Below, in pieces: positions 46,141-58,255 of a stretch of DNA of 64,000 bases (the first letter of the stretch is position 1; every line of letters begins with the position of its first letter). The notes under the pieces were generated by a model. The model was not told the DNA's origin, made no database searches, and saw nothing but the letters and a program-made list of their open reading frames with translations. The DNA is from Apostichopus japonicus (Eukaryota; Echinodermata; Holothuroidea; Aspidochirotida; Stichopodidae): the NCBI RefSeq assembly GCF_037975245.1, contig NC_092562.1:20967054-21031053 (forward strand). The letters are read 5' to 3'. The position numbers and the translations under genes are program-made.

Positions 46141-46469
46141 GCTAGGACTAACATCATCTTCTTTAGCAGAGCTGTGGACTCAAACCTCAAATTTTATGTA
46201 AACGGAAGAACAGCACAGGGATATCTTTGTCCTTCTGCTTGAGCACTTACTGAAACGTTCATTACCAATTTCAACCCCATTTCCATCAAAATATGAACCT
46301 AAGCAAATCAGGAAAAGTTTAGCCTACATGGCCTTCAAACAAGCCATGTGCTGCAGTGTTTCTGACAATTTTTTTAACCTTACTCTTAAGAGAGGAAAAC
46401 AAACAGCTCATTAAAGATTTATTTTAAGGAGACAAACAGCCAAAGCTACTAATACTATAACTAGTAACT

Positions 46470-46960
46470 GGTGGACACATGCCAAAATTCCACTTTGCAA
46501 TGGCCCCTTTCACCCAGGCCCCACACGACTGACTAAGCCTAAGCTAACACTAACAGTAACACCAAGGCTGATTGCAATATAGAGATATTTCCACATAGTA
46601 GTGGTACTTCAATTGGCGCTTCCTGTTTCGGATTCCTTTCATTTGAATGCATACTGCCATTCAGCATAGTGATATGTTGCCTAGCCTAACTAAGCCTAAC
46701 TTAATTATAGTTACACTCAAGGGCTTGTTGACATCTTAAAATTGTTGTACCCTAATTCACCGTGGCAGAGCGTTAGCATGAGCAACCAGTAAGTTCAACC
46801 TTCCCTGATATCTAACTAACGCTAGCTTTGCTCAGTTTGTAGGCTTAAGTGAAGTTTGACCTGGTTGTGCTGTAGCTTAGGTCTATCTTCCGCAATTACA
46901 TTGCCCTTCAAATTTCGCCCAGGCAAGCCACTTCGATCTCTGATCCGCTAGGCTACCCTT
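46470..46960. other. Second GCCTAAGC/TAGGCTTA word island
   Basis: Contains actaagcctaagctaac, tagcctaactaagcctaac, taggcttaag and tagcttaggtcta, resembling the cluster around EFCAB14 exon 1. It could mark another gene 5' end, such as the missing first exon of DHCR24-A. No splice donor or TATA box supports that specifically. Confidence 0.3.
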
Positions 46961-47259
46961 AATACCCAAGCCGGAACTTGTGGATGGGTACTACGCACTG
47001 TATAATAGTCGAGTCCCGAAAAATAAGTGCACACATTTACATGATATCAAAATGACGTAATCAGTGCCAACTTCCTGTAGCTCAGAAAGAAATTGGTTAC
47101 TCTTTCAAGTTATTGTGCAGTGCGTAGCGCATTGAGGAGAAGTACAACTTGCAGAAAGTTTCACACTTGTCTGGACGTATATGACAAGCCAAATTTTGAG
47201 ATAAACTTTGAGTTTCGGCGATAAATCGGGAATATCGATGTCGTTAATAGGGTTGTGGT

Positions 47260-48134
47260 CAGTGGCGGACTGGCCACACGGGCATTTGGGCAATGCCCGG
47301 TGGGCCGGTGGACCGATGGGCCGGTGGGCTGGGGAGCCTGGTAAAATTTACAGCCCATTTTCAAATTAGTTAATAGAATACAGACGGGCTGTGTAGAAAT
47401 ATATTTTTAACTGTGGGCATCAGTAATGTAAATCGATCTATGCTGCTATAAGGTGCTCCTCAAGTTGAACCTTTTCACCGATGCTTACAAGAGCATTGGG
47501 CTTGCCTACAAGCTGCTGGTAACGCTACCTGTGTCACAAGTGGCATGTGAACGTTCTCTTTCTGCCTTGAAGAGAATAAAAAACCGTTTGAGAAGAACAA
47601 TGACACAAGAACATATCTTGAGGCGTTCATGTTGATGTCTGTGGAAAAAAGGATCTTGGCCAAACTTGACACTAAAAATATCTTTGATGGTGTGGCTGCC
47701 AGAAGCAGCGACTGCATAGGCTCCTACTCTCGTAGACATGACATTAGTGGATTTTATTTAGGGTTTTTTTTCAATTTTTTCAAGCATGGTGTCACAAATG
47801 TCTTGAAAAACTCATTAAAATCCAGTCTAGAACATATATTTTTGTCTATTTTTGTTTACGTTTTTAACTTTCCTCAGTTTAATCAAGTGTTGCTTCTGGA
47901 AATTATTTTTGGGTCTTTTTTGAAGGATTATTGTAACCTACAAAATTGAATATAGCACCATTTTGCATCTAGGCATTCCTTAACTACAAACAAATCTCAA
48001 TGGGGAGGGGGTCACCCCTCCCCTTAGACCCCTCCCCCAGGACGGCGATCACTAGTAAGTAACATATCAATGAATAATGGGCCGGTCTAGGTGAAAAAAG
48101 GCCCGGGCCGGTTTTAAGACCCAGTCCTCCCCTG
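47260..48134 (+). mobile_element. Non-autonomous hAT element B (875 bp)
   Basis: The left end is CAGTGGCGGACTGGCC; the right end, reverse-complemented, is CAGGGGAGGACTGGG. The flanks GTTGTGGT (47252-47259) and GTCGTGGT (48135-48142) are a 7/8-matching target duplication. It is related to element A but in opposite orientation, with a different right-hand end. It retains only the transposase C-terminus. Confidence 0.8.
47456..47727 (+). pseudogene. hAT transposase C-terminal fragment, frameshifted
   Basis: Reads LFTDAYKSIGLAYKLL and LPVSQVACERSLSALKRIKN, then a frameshift at about 47625 (a lost base before GCGTTCATGTTGATG), then LMSVEKRILAKLDTKN. Same domain as the fragment at 44374-44640. Not functional. 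Confidence 0.8.
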
Positions 48135-48217
48135 GTCGTGGTACATATTATACTACATATATGTACAAGATGCAATCAGAGCCTTTCCTATACTGGTGCC
48201 GTATAAGGTCTGTTGTA

Positions 48218-48387
48218 CCATGGAGCTATAAACAGATCGCACATTCGAATTACCCGGGTACCGCACATTCGATATAACGGTATCGCACATTCGATTGATC
48301 AGTACCTCACATTCGATTGAACGGTACCGCACATTCGATTAACGGTACCGCACCTTCGATTGATCGGTTCCGCTTATAGCTCCATGG
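48218..48387. repeat. 14-bp perfect stem enclosing six ~22-bp tandem repeats
   Basis: CCATGGAGCTATAA at 48218-48231 is perfectly inverted as TTATAGCTCCATGG at 48374-48387. The stem is partly extended outward by TTGTAC. Between the arms lie six units of 21-24 bases of the form GCACATTCGATTGAACGGTACC. There is no ORF. It may be a miniature element whose interior has become satellite-like. Confidence 0.8.
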
Positions 48388-49159
48388 TTGTACCAATGTC
48401 AGAAACACAGCTTTCTGGGGGAAAAGGTAAAGTATCATTTAGAATTTGTCTTTTGGTTATTTTTTTGGAACTAATCTTCTTCTATTCAACGAAAATTGAC
48501 TACAAGATTGCCAAAAAGCATTGCCAATCAACTATAAACGTCTCAACTATATTTCTTACCGAGTTCCATGGAACTCTTTTCCTGAGGTTGCGGTCTCTGC
48601 AACTTCATTGGATAACTTCAAGGCAAAATTGGACAACCACTGGAAGCTAAATGATGAGGAACTGTATAGTTTTTAGGCATTTGGAGTTGTACAGCATATC
48701 GTTAGTGTGCAGTGCTGTTAGTTTACTCTGTTGTTTGTGAAATGTTCGATCTGTTTTGTACTGAAGTTGGGAGGGTTTAAAAAGGACTTGACCTTTCATG
48801 AAAATTGCTCTTTTTTCAATCACCTATGTTAACATCTTCAGTTAATTTCTTTGTTTTTCTTTGCAAGGATCTGGTAATGTCTTCTTCCCAATTCGATCAA
48901 GGTCGAACGTATTCCCTAAACACTTAAAACCAAAGTCGACTGAGTAGGTAAATTAGTCGTCAGTGATGTCTTGCGAAAGTATAATTTTCCCCGATTGAAG
49001 TGATTAGAATATTACGGTATCTTTATTAAGGTAACACAATTTAACCAAAGTTTACATGCTAACAGCAATGATATGATATCTTCAGCATTTTCTTAAGTTG
49101 TCAAGCTATTTAGTACGGTACTTCATGCATATGCACGGGCAGATGAGATGGGACAATTT

Positions 49160-49365
49160 TTAATATACTGTATACTTTCATGTCCCGTTTTCGGAGCACA
49201 CGTATAGTGTCAGTATATGAGCAGTATACGAATATCCTGTTTCTATCAGATAAAGGTTAGGAACTGTTTGTATACTTTCAATGCGAGTGCTTTGAAGCTT
49301 GATATGGGAGGTCCGTTTTAGAGAGGTATTAGCATTAGGAATTTGTCCCAACTGGCTGAATAAAA
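49160..49365 (+). mobile_element. Solo arm related to the 24.3-kb foldback element
   Basis: Shares TTTCTATCAGAT, GGTTAGGAACTGTTTGTA, GAGTGCTTTGAAGC, GAGAGGTATTAGCATTAGG and TTGTCCCAACTGGCTG with the foldback at 24256-24680, in the same order as one arm. No partner arm follows. Confidence 0.7.
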
Positions 49366-50663
49366 AAAAACAGATTTTCGTGATCTTCTCTAAGGCGCCA
49401 ATTTCCTTATACATGCAGTAGTATACAACCATTCCTTTCCTGAGCTGATTTATATGAGGTGCCTTAATTACCAACAGAGTGAGTGGGTTACTTTAACATG
49501 GCACTGCTCCTTTAATTTGGCTAAAATTAACCGTGGCACATGAAAATAACAATTAATGTAGACATATCTCTATAGGTGATATATCCTCAGACACAACAAT
49601 GATTGGAAATTACACACAATACATATGCAATTTATCTCTTGACATACGTATAAAATGTAACACCACTGGAGGGTCTCACTTTCATATAACCCTATCAACT
49701 TTGTTTCCAAATGTATTATCAAGAATAAATGGCAGCTCAACAATTGAGTTAACATTTGGATGCCTCAACTCGATCTTTCTATACATTATACTGAAACAAT
49801 TTAACAAGATCCAGTGGGATACAAGTCAGTACCAACCCCTACACAGGTATAATGTGTGCAACAATTACATTTAGCGACACATGGGCGCAGCCATTTTAAA
49901 ACCAATGCTTCGGTGAGGACGATCCGAGGAATATTTAGCAAACACCTCTACAGTCACTAACACATACTGCCTAAGGGCAATTTAACCAGATCATGAGGCT
50001 CCAAAGCTTACAATACGATACACTTGCCAATCTGGGTATAACTTCAACATGTGAACATATACAAACATAAATATTAGAGGGTCATTCGCCACTCGGCGAT
50101 GCCAACTGACCACTTGGTTATTACATAAGATCTCATATCACAAGCAGTAGTCTAAGAAAGATACTTGCTATCGCTAATAAAATACAGGGTATTTACCCTC
50201 GACTTAATCAATCTTCAGAAGAATACAAATGGAATACATATTTACCTCATAGAGCTTTTAAGTTGCTATAAAAGGTGAAAATACAAGTTTTTGATATATT
50301 ACATATAAATGAACAGTGTGTGACTACAGATTACGAGAGAAAGTTAACTTTGGTTGGAAATTTTGCGGGTTGTCCAATCCTCAATCAAGGACCTGTTCCC
50401 CAAAAAGGTAAAAGAATTGTAGCGAAATTTTATCATCAATTTTAAAACATTTGCACTTCACCACAGTTTGTTTACAATTGTCAGCTGATTTTACTACACA
50501 ACCATCAGTTGCCCTTCACCATCAACAGACCAGCAATTCCTTTTGAAACCATCTCTTTTGTTCACCACTGGTCAGCCTATTCAACATTGTCACTCAATAG
50601 AATTTAGATCAGGCAAGCTCACTCTTGTTGAAATACCTTCACTACTGTACCCTAGTAGTTGAG

Positions 50664-50890
50664 AATCAAAGACATTTTACAAGAAATTTCTCGAGAGATT
50701 AGGAATCTCTCACAAGCTTTTTCTGGTGATTTTTTTCTCATTTATCCAAATTCTCGCAAGAAGTTTTGTTTCTCATGAGAAATTTCTCGTGAGAAGTGCT
50801 GTCTCTCATGTGTAACTACTCGCGAGAAGTTTCTCGTAACATTTTCTCATGAGAATTTAGATTTCTCATGTGCTCAAAATCTCACGAGGA
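50664..50890. repeat. Self-complementary block of TTCTCRTGAGAA words
   Basis: Variants such as TTCTCATGAGAAATTTCTCG, TCTCGAGAGA, TCTCGCAAGA, CTCGCGAGAAG and TTCTCATGAGAA are packed into about 230 bases. Each is palindromic or complementary to its neighbours. No TIR, tail or ORF is seen. Confidence 0.6.
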
Positions 50891-51389
50891 ATTTCAAGTG
50901 AGGAATTTTTATAATGGAAGAAGTGTTGGCGCATGTTTTATGGAACCTAGTCACATTTGGCAAATTCAGAATGTCTCAATCATTATCAGAAATTCGTTTA
51001 ATATTGGAATGACAAAGTCACATAGCATTAAAATTCCTGACTTATACACAGGAGTGTTCGTCCAATTGTAATCCTGCTAATCATGCTACTATATATTTGC
51101 AAATTGTTCCGTATACGTTTGCAACATGTATGGCTTTCATGCAACCTTCATCTCAGTTGTACAGCCTAACTTGAAATGCACGCAATGCGGGTAAAACACT
51201 ATAGGCTAAATGTATAGTATACTGTTGGGATATGTATTTATTGCTGTATTATTATCTATAGTCTTACAATATATATATTATAGAGTATTAAAATAGAATG
51301 TCCAAAGGATCGACAAATTATGCGAATTCCTGTCGTAACGTCAGTGTTACATTATACTATTTTTATTAGTACGTAAGGACTCGATCGTA

Positions 51390-51560
51390 AAGTACTCATC
51401 CTGGGCGAGCACCAAGTACGGTACTTTCAATCGAATATCGAGTACAAGTACCAGTACTTAAGCGTCCGAGTACTGAATGACAAGTCCGAGTAATTTATCA
51501 TCCGGGTACTTTTCATCGACTTCTGCTTACCGGGTACTTGCACACACAAAAAACAAGTAC
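51390..51560. repeat. Self-complementary block of GAGTAC/GTACTC words
   Basis: Words such as AGTACTCAT, GAGTACAAGTACCAGTACTT, CCGAGTACTGA, CCGGGTACTT and AAGTACGCGAGTAC fill 170 bases in both orientations. Non-coding. Confidence 0.55.
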
Positions 51561-52621
51561 GCGAGTACAACAGCCTACTGGAAATATTGAAGTCTAATCT
51601 GCAAATTCAACGAAAATGATGGTTTAAAGGGAAAACAAATATGAGGCATGTTTATATGTTCTTATTCACTTTAACTCCGCTCTCCGTTAATTTTCCGTAT
51701 TCCGTTGAACAGTTGCTTGGTTTCCTTTCGATGTTACGAGCAATTCTTTCACTGAGTTTAGTCTCGATCTGAACTCTGCATGGACAGTGGTTGGTGATCA
51801 CTATTTAGTTGCGATAATTTTTTGTTCACCTATTGGAACGATTATCCACTGAGTGTAAACTGAAATTTACTATCTTGGTAACTTGTCTCAGTTTTGAGTG
51901 TATATAGGGCCTACCTAAATATTACTGTTCAGACGTCTTATAACAACCCTTTCGTTAAATCTGAGGTTGATTCGACCATTAATGATTCCTATGTGGAGAA
52001 AAGTTGACGGAACATGGTCGAGTCATTTTACTTTAAAAAAAAAATAATAATTACTCGAATCAATGTCCTTTAAAACGCTGCCATAATTACATGGAAATTC
52101 CTTGTTAATTAAATTAATTATTTTTTTAGAATAACAAGCACACGAGAACGCAATATATCCAACAACATCAAAAAACAGCACTATGTAGGTCTAAATTTAA
52201 CATATGTTTTCCACCTAACAAACATTTACAAAACACTTAGAAGAAAGTACTACTGAAGGTGTCTTAACAAAATAGTTCCCGCAATAGTAAACGTAAACCG
52301 AGAAAGTTTAGTGATCATCTGGCTTTAATTAGTTGTGGTAGTGATCGAGTCATATCCACTCTTTTGTATTAAATCGATTGATTTGTTTGCTAACATTTGT
52401 ACCTAATCTCCTTCAACAGCAGGAAGATTCGGCTAAACATCCCATTATTTTTCATTGTTCAAATTCGCGTGCCCTAACCCTAACAATACCCCTGAACAAT
52501 ATAATTCTTTACGGGGAGGACATCTATTGAAATGACATCTGAAGACTTGCAAGGAATTCCTTTGTTCACGTCCTCAATCAGAATACAAAACACATACGCG
52601 CGCACATCCTCAAATTTCCAT

Positions 52622-52895
52622 TTGTATGTATGTATGTGTTTTAGATCCCCCTGCAAGCAGGAACTCGCGGAGAAACCATTACTGGCTTATCAAAGCCGCA
52701 AGCTGACCGAAGTCAGTCTCTTAGATTCATATTTAACGTCCATGATTATTAATTGTCAATTGTCAACAACTCTGTAACTGGACAACATATACATTACAAT
52801 CTTGGAGTGACTCGAACTCGGGACCTAATGATTTAAAGGCACCGGCGTTAGCCACCGAGCTAACACTCCCCTTAATGAATGGATGGACCATAACC
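52622..52895 (-). mobile_element. tRNA-derived SINE, copy 2 (inverted)
   Basis: Reverse complement of the element at 44814: B box at 52819-52809 (GAGTTCGAGTC) and A box at 52863-52852 (TTAGCTCGGTGG), with the same body and a (CATA)n tail at about 52622-52640. Homology continues to about 52945 through the unit that was split by hAT element A in the other copy. Confidence 0.75.
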
Positions 52896-53095
52896 CATTT
52901 TATTTTTATGTTTTCTTTGTCTAATTGTTAGTATTTTATTTTATAATTTGGAATACAGGTATATGTGTATATGTCCTCGTGCTAAATTAGAAATTTACAC
53001 TAAACATATTTAGCTCACAGTCTTAAAAATGTTGCGTTTCGTTTGCTCCATTATTATTTAGGTTGACTTGATATGAAAAGAAAAGAACTTGTTTA

Positions 53096-53305
53096 TACAA
53101 GTCAATTTTCTGAATTTTGTCATCTTGTCGAGATGGTAGTAAGTGTGCAACTCGTCAATTTGCAGAAAATTGATGAATTGACGAGATCCGTTATCTCGTC
53201 AAAACGTCAATTTTCTGAATTTTGTCACGTTACCATCTCGTCAACTCGTCAATTTGCAGACAATTGTCGTTTTGTCAAGTTGGTAACTCGTCAATGCAAT
53301 GTCCC
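53096..53305. repeat. Self-complementary repeat block of TCGTCAATTTGCAG words
   Basis: GTCAATTTTCTGAATTTTGT occurs at about 53101 and 53206. ACTCGTCAATTTGCAGA occurs at about 53151 and 53244. Inverted words (GAATTGACGAGAT and ATCTCGTCAA) lie between. This combines a roughly 100-bp direct period with inverted repeats. The small open frame across it is a product of the repeat. Confidence 0.6.
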
Positions 53306-53521
53306 TTCTACGCTTCCGTAGTCTTGTGATACGATGCTGTAATACACACTTGGCCAGGTAATTGCAGCTTCTAGTTCCGGTTAGGTAACATACTCAAAAT
53401 AATTGTGTTTTTTTTTCTATCGACTTAAGTTATTGCTCTCTTTGCTGGCGTGAACCAATCCAACATAGGTACTTATCGATATATGGGGGTTAAGTCATGC
53501 TACACTGAATGTCCGCTGACA

Positions 53522-53615
53522 TATAAATGCATCGTTGAAGTGAAGTAGTCAATCAGTTTGGATCCTCGCCTCATTCAGTACAGACTGTTGCTCGATTTAT
53601 CTGGCCATATCATCG
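53522..53615 (+). promoter_or_regulatory. Candidate promoter and non-coding first exon (possibly DHCR24-B)
   Basis: TATAAAT starts at 53522. An initiator-like TCAATC places a start near 53551, 29 bases on. About 65 bases later comes ATCG|GTGAGT, a strong splice donor (exon end 53615). No ORF starts in this exon. The next suitable + strand acceptor belonging to a known gene is the one at 62564, 9 bases before the DHCR24-B ATG. The link is inference. Confidence 0.35.
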
Positions 53616-54699
53616 GTGAGTAAAAATACATTCTCTCTTCTTTTTCCTTCTTTTTATTCCAATATCTTCCTTATTTTCTTCTTATACATTGACTTTCAAT
53701 CACGATAGTTGTCTACTTTTGTTAAAATTTCCAAAACGAAGATAATGAACGAAGACATTGGAAACAGGTAACACAGGCCTACACATGTACGCTCCGTTTT
53801 TCTTTGTACAATTTATTCGGCAGCACATGTGCACAAAAGTGACATAACAGTTGTCGGAAGTGAAGGGGTGGGGGGAGCAGTGTTTCTAAAACAACAGAAG
53901 CAATGCGTAGACAAATCATAGTAATTAAAAAGTACAAATTCATAGTTAACGTTATACAGGTCATAGTTTTTTTTTTCCAGAACGCAACTTTACAGAGAAA
54001 ATTTCGATTCTGCAATTAATGTGTTTCATTAAAGAGTATCACATTATTAATGTATCAGGTGTCAAATAAATTGATCATAAATATTCTCAGTGTTTCAAAA
54101 TTGTCCAAAATGTTTCAAGACAAACAAATTTCAATCAGTTTTTTCTTTAATACAATAATCCATGATGTTTAGAGGACCTATAGATGGTAGCAGCGCTATC
54201 CGAATGGCAGCTCTACAACAGTGCTCCTCAATGTTTTGGCAATAACCTGTGTTATATTGTTTGGAAAGTTGCCGTGTTTTTCAGTATTTGTTGTGTTTGT
54301 TATTCTGTTGGATATGGACATGTTTTAGTGACTTTTGTACTTGGAATTACTACTGGGTATTTGTATGAAAAATCTTAGACTTTCTGTCCTTACTATAGTG
54401 TTAAGAGAATGCATGCAGTAACCATTAAACACACAAGAGAATTTCTTCTTGCTGTAGAGAAATCTGTTAAGTCTTGTGTGAGCATTCAGCCATGGAAAAA
54501 GACAATAGATGATTTAACTCTATTCAGGAGACCCACTCGTAGAGGAACAAAGGCTGCATGGCATTAAATTCAGGAGATGCATACCAGTGCATATAAATAG
54601 AGATTGTGCTAAACGGAATAACAAAATCAATGAGGGTAAACAATCAGGGATAAATTTCAACAATCTAATTCAGCTACCTACCAACAATGTAATTCAGCT

Positions 54700-56195
54700 A
54701 TACCTACAGGACTCAACGAAACATACCATAGTGATATGCAATATGAAATTCAAACTGTAATTAAACCAAGGCTTTTGAACCACGTTAGAACTATCAAAAC
54801 GCACCGCAATAATTTACATGTCATTCAAAAGGATCATAAATTTAAATTCAATAACCAGCATACCAAGCCGCTAATACTTAGTGTTCTTACAAAATGTTCG
54901 CTCCATCAGCAATAAAGCAATATCTGTTTCTGACTTTGTTGTATCGAATGATATTGATATTTTAGCACAAACTGAAACATGGCTGGAAAATGTGACTGAC
55001 AGCTTTGTAATAGGTAACCTTGTCCCTACGGGTTATGAATTTGAGCATGTCCCCCGTTCCACCGGAAAGACTGGAGGAGGGGTTGGGGTGCTGTTTAAAT
55101 CTGGATTATCACTAAAGATTAACACCTCGACTAAGGATAATCTCTACACGCAGTTTGAGCATATGGATTGCTGTATCAGCACTGGTGATTTACAATTTGC
55201 ATTAGACTAAGTGTTATCTACCGACCCCCTCCCTCTTCTAAAAATGGATTCAAGAATTCCATTTTTTTTTGGATGAATGGGCACTTTATCTAGAAAGTAT
55301 TACTGCCATGAAAGATGTTGTGACCATCGTTGGTGATTTGAACTTTCACCTGGATAACCCTAATGATGTTGATTCACAGAAGTTTTCTAGACTTTTAAAT
55401 GTCCATGGTTTAAAACAACATGTCGTTGGTGCAACACATCGTGCTCGATATACCCTGGATGTAGTGATAACCCGAGAACACAGTGACATAACTGTATGGT
55501 TCACGATCTGTTGTTGACGCATGTGTTGGTAATATGAATGGAAATTTGACTTGTGATCATTACGCTTATAAGTCTCAACATCAGTACGCATAAACCAGAT
55601 CACATTCGCAAAGTTACAACGTTCAGAAAGTTTCGTGATATCAATGTTCCTGATTTTATCGAGGACATCAAACAATGTGAAACCTTAATGAATGTCAATC
55701 AGTCGGTTGAGGAGCTATAGTGGCTGCCTACATTAATCATTTGAGCAAATTAGTTGAATCGCCATGCACCAGAATGTACCAAGACAATTACTTTACGACC
55801 CAATACCCGCCATGGTACACAGACACACTCAGACATGCAAAACATGAACGAAGAAAGGCTGAAAGAAACTGGAGGACGACTCGTCTTACTGTCCACTGGC
55901 AAATTTATAGAAACCAATGTAAAGTTGTTAATAAACTTCTAGTTCAAGAAAAACGGAACTATTATTGCAACAAAATTGCAAAATTTTCGATTTCCCATTT
56001 GCAGTTTTTATACAATTTATTGTCAGATGGTATATAACAATTTTCTACCCTTTTTTATACCTTACATTAACGATTTATATATTTTGTATATCATGTTTGT
56101 TTGTATTTTACTGTAAGCGCCTTAGAGCAATTTCTGATTGGATAAGGCGCAATAGAAATTTGTTAAAAAATAAATAATATCAATAAATAAATAAA
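54700..56195 (+). mobile_element. Degenerate L2-type LINE lacking the RT domain
   Basis: Endonuclease motifs are spread over several frames: NVRSISNK, LAQTETWL, GGGVGVLFK (54881-55210), then YRPPPSS, IVGDLNFHLD, YTLDVVITRE (55269-55517), then a linker region with PPWYTDTLRHAKHERRKAERNW (55720-55975). The sequence then jumps straight to a 3' UTR with GTAAGCGCCTTAGAGC / GGATAAGGCGC and (AATA)n. The RT is deleted and there are several frameshifts. The 5' limit is approximate. Confidence 0.7.
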
Positions 56196-56345
56196 ATAAT
56201 AGTTCATCACGCAAACTTTGTCGAATCAGCTGATAGCAAGATCGGTTGGTTCATGCTATCATAATCATTTTAAAATAATTCCACCTGATAAATTTGATTC
56301 GCCATGGCTTGGGACTAGTTGTTTATGCAACGGTTAGTATACACA

Positions 56346-56502
56346 TAATGAATGGTTATGAGTGCAATAGTGCAAATATTTCATGAGTTGAGAGATGGAA
56401 TGTTCCATTCAACGAGGCGCAGCCGAGTTGAATGGAACAAATTACATCTTTCAACGAATGAAATATTTTCACTATTGCACGAATGGAAACCATTCATTAT
56501 TT
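56346..56502. mobile_element. Short inverted-repeat MITE
   Basis: AATGAATGGTTATGAGTGCA with GTGCAATAGTGCAAATATTTCAT at the left is mirrored by GAATGAAATATTTTCACTAT and AAACCATTCATT at the right, around GTTCCATTCAACGAGGCG. No ORF. Confidence 0.65.
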
Positions 56503-56934
56503 GTTTTATACAACACCTTCAAATTTGGATATAATTGGATGTAAAATGCACTCATGCAACAGATTGTTTTGTACAGACAGGTTTCTCTGCTCTCTTACCA
56601 TTGAAAAAAAGTGCTACCAAAAAAGTATAATGCATGGTTCTATCATCATAGCGTGCAATAGAGCGGATTTTGCACGCAATCGACGAGCAATTGACCAATC
56701 AAAAGGCCGGAATATATTTAGGCGTTGTATAACATGTTATGATCATGTCACTGAATAGATGTGGAACCCTTGTGAAAGTGAGTGTGTGCAAAGCTGTAAT
56801 TATAACGAATTGACAACATGTTTGAAAACTAGTTTGTACTAGTTTGTAGTTTGTACAAACTAGTTTGTAGTTTGTTAGGGCGTCAATCCGTAGTCACGGG
56901 TAGGGGGGGGGGCACAGAAATTATACATGCAAAC

Positions 56935-57020
56935 AAACACACATAATATACGCACATACATACACGCATACACCATACAATCACACATGCATACATACAT
57001 ACATACATACAAATACATAT
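56935..57020 (+). repeat. (CATA/CACA)n microsatellite
   Basis: Runs of acatacat and acacgcatac over about 85 bases; no flanking element is recognised. Confidence 0.7.
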
Positions 57021-58049
57021 AATATATGCATGGCTTAGAGCTCCCCTTCATTTCATTTTCATTTATTCAATCCAGTATAATTATAAAATATTTATAAAAA
57101 GGAGTACAAACATAAAATATATTAATATAAAAATATGTTAAGATTTTATAAGATGTTAAGATGATACAAGATAAATGATCAATTTCTGTAATATTAACAG
57201 ATTAATAGACGCAATTTAAAAACAAAAGATTAATTGTGATGTGATCCCAAAGCTAGTAAGTAAATTTCCCAACACTTCGGCCCATACAGCCGGTGTATAG
57301 TTATATAGGTTCATCGGTTTCAATAACGTGAGCGGATGAGAGCCATTCAAATGTGTCTCTAGATATAGGTAAAGGCAGATGTGACGTCATTCTATTGATT
57401 TACTCCCCATCATTCAGGATCCGCCGTTAAATACACATTATTACAGTCCAGGTACTGTGTATAGATGCGACAAGCATGTTCTAATCTTTATGTCATACTT
57501 TGTTTTTTACTAGGGAGAGGGCGGTCGTAATAAGTGTCGTGACTGTAATATTACTAATGGTATTGGGAAAGGATAAAATAACAGAGGATAAGTTGAAAAG
57601 ATTTTTTTCTTCATTTATTGGTCTAGTTCCGAGGATATGGAAACAAAGCAAAACAATATAATAACAACATAATAACTCAATGAACAAACAAACAGAAATT
57701 GTAATGAACCAGGCATATATTGTATAGACTTTGACATGGCATTCTAGAGCCACCGACACCGAGGTGAGGGCGAGGGCATTGCCCCCAATAATTTTCAAAC
57801 CAATGATTTTCAAATAGACCTTTTTTAACTTGTAAAGTTGGTGAAATTTTGACAACTTTTGTCTTGGCCTTTTTGTCTTAAAGGATGAATGTAAAAATCT
57901 ACTTCTTTAACGTATGAAGCGGTGCAGAAAATATAACAATAATCTGATATTATTTTTCCATGTACTAGAATCAATCTTTGGAACAGGTGGAATTGTACGG
58001 TGGCTCATTATAGGGACATAGGAAAGAAAAAGAAGTGTCCTCAAATCTC

Positions 58050-58255
58050 AAAATTTTGGCTTCTTATCTCAAAAATTAATTTTAAAGTCATGCAATTAAG
58101 ACTTTTCATCTCAAACGTTTTACTACTAAAGTCAAAATTTTGACTTTTTATTTACCTTGTTAGTCAGAATTAAGTAAAGACTTTGGGATAAAAAGTCAAC
58201 ATTTTGAGATAAAAAGTCCAAATTTTGAGATTAAAAGTCCATGCACCTTTGGGGT
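58050..58255. repeat. Self-complementary block of AAAGTCAAAATTTTGACTTT words
   Basis: Words TCTCAAAATTTTGGCTT, AAGTCAAAATTTTGACTT, AAAAAGTCAACATTTTGAGA and AAAAGTCCAAATTTTGAGAT alternate in both orientations across about 200 AT-rich bases. Confidence 0.6.

Noticed and set aside
53073-53321. 82-residue frame
   Set aside because: Made entirely of the self-complementary repeat block.
57493-57855. Hydrophobic 120-residue minus-strand frame
   Set aside because: No family resemblance, no splice context; AT-rich sequence readily gives Leu/Ile-rich frames.
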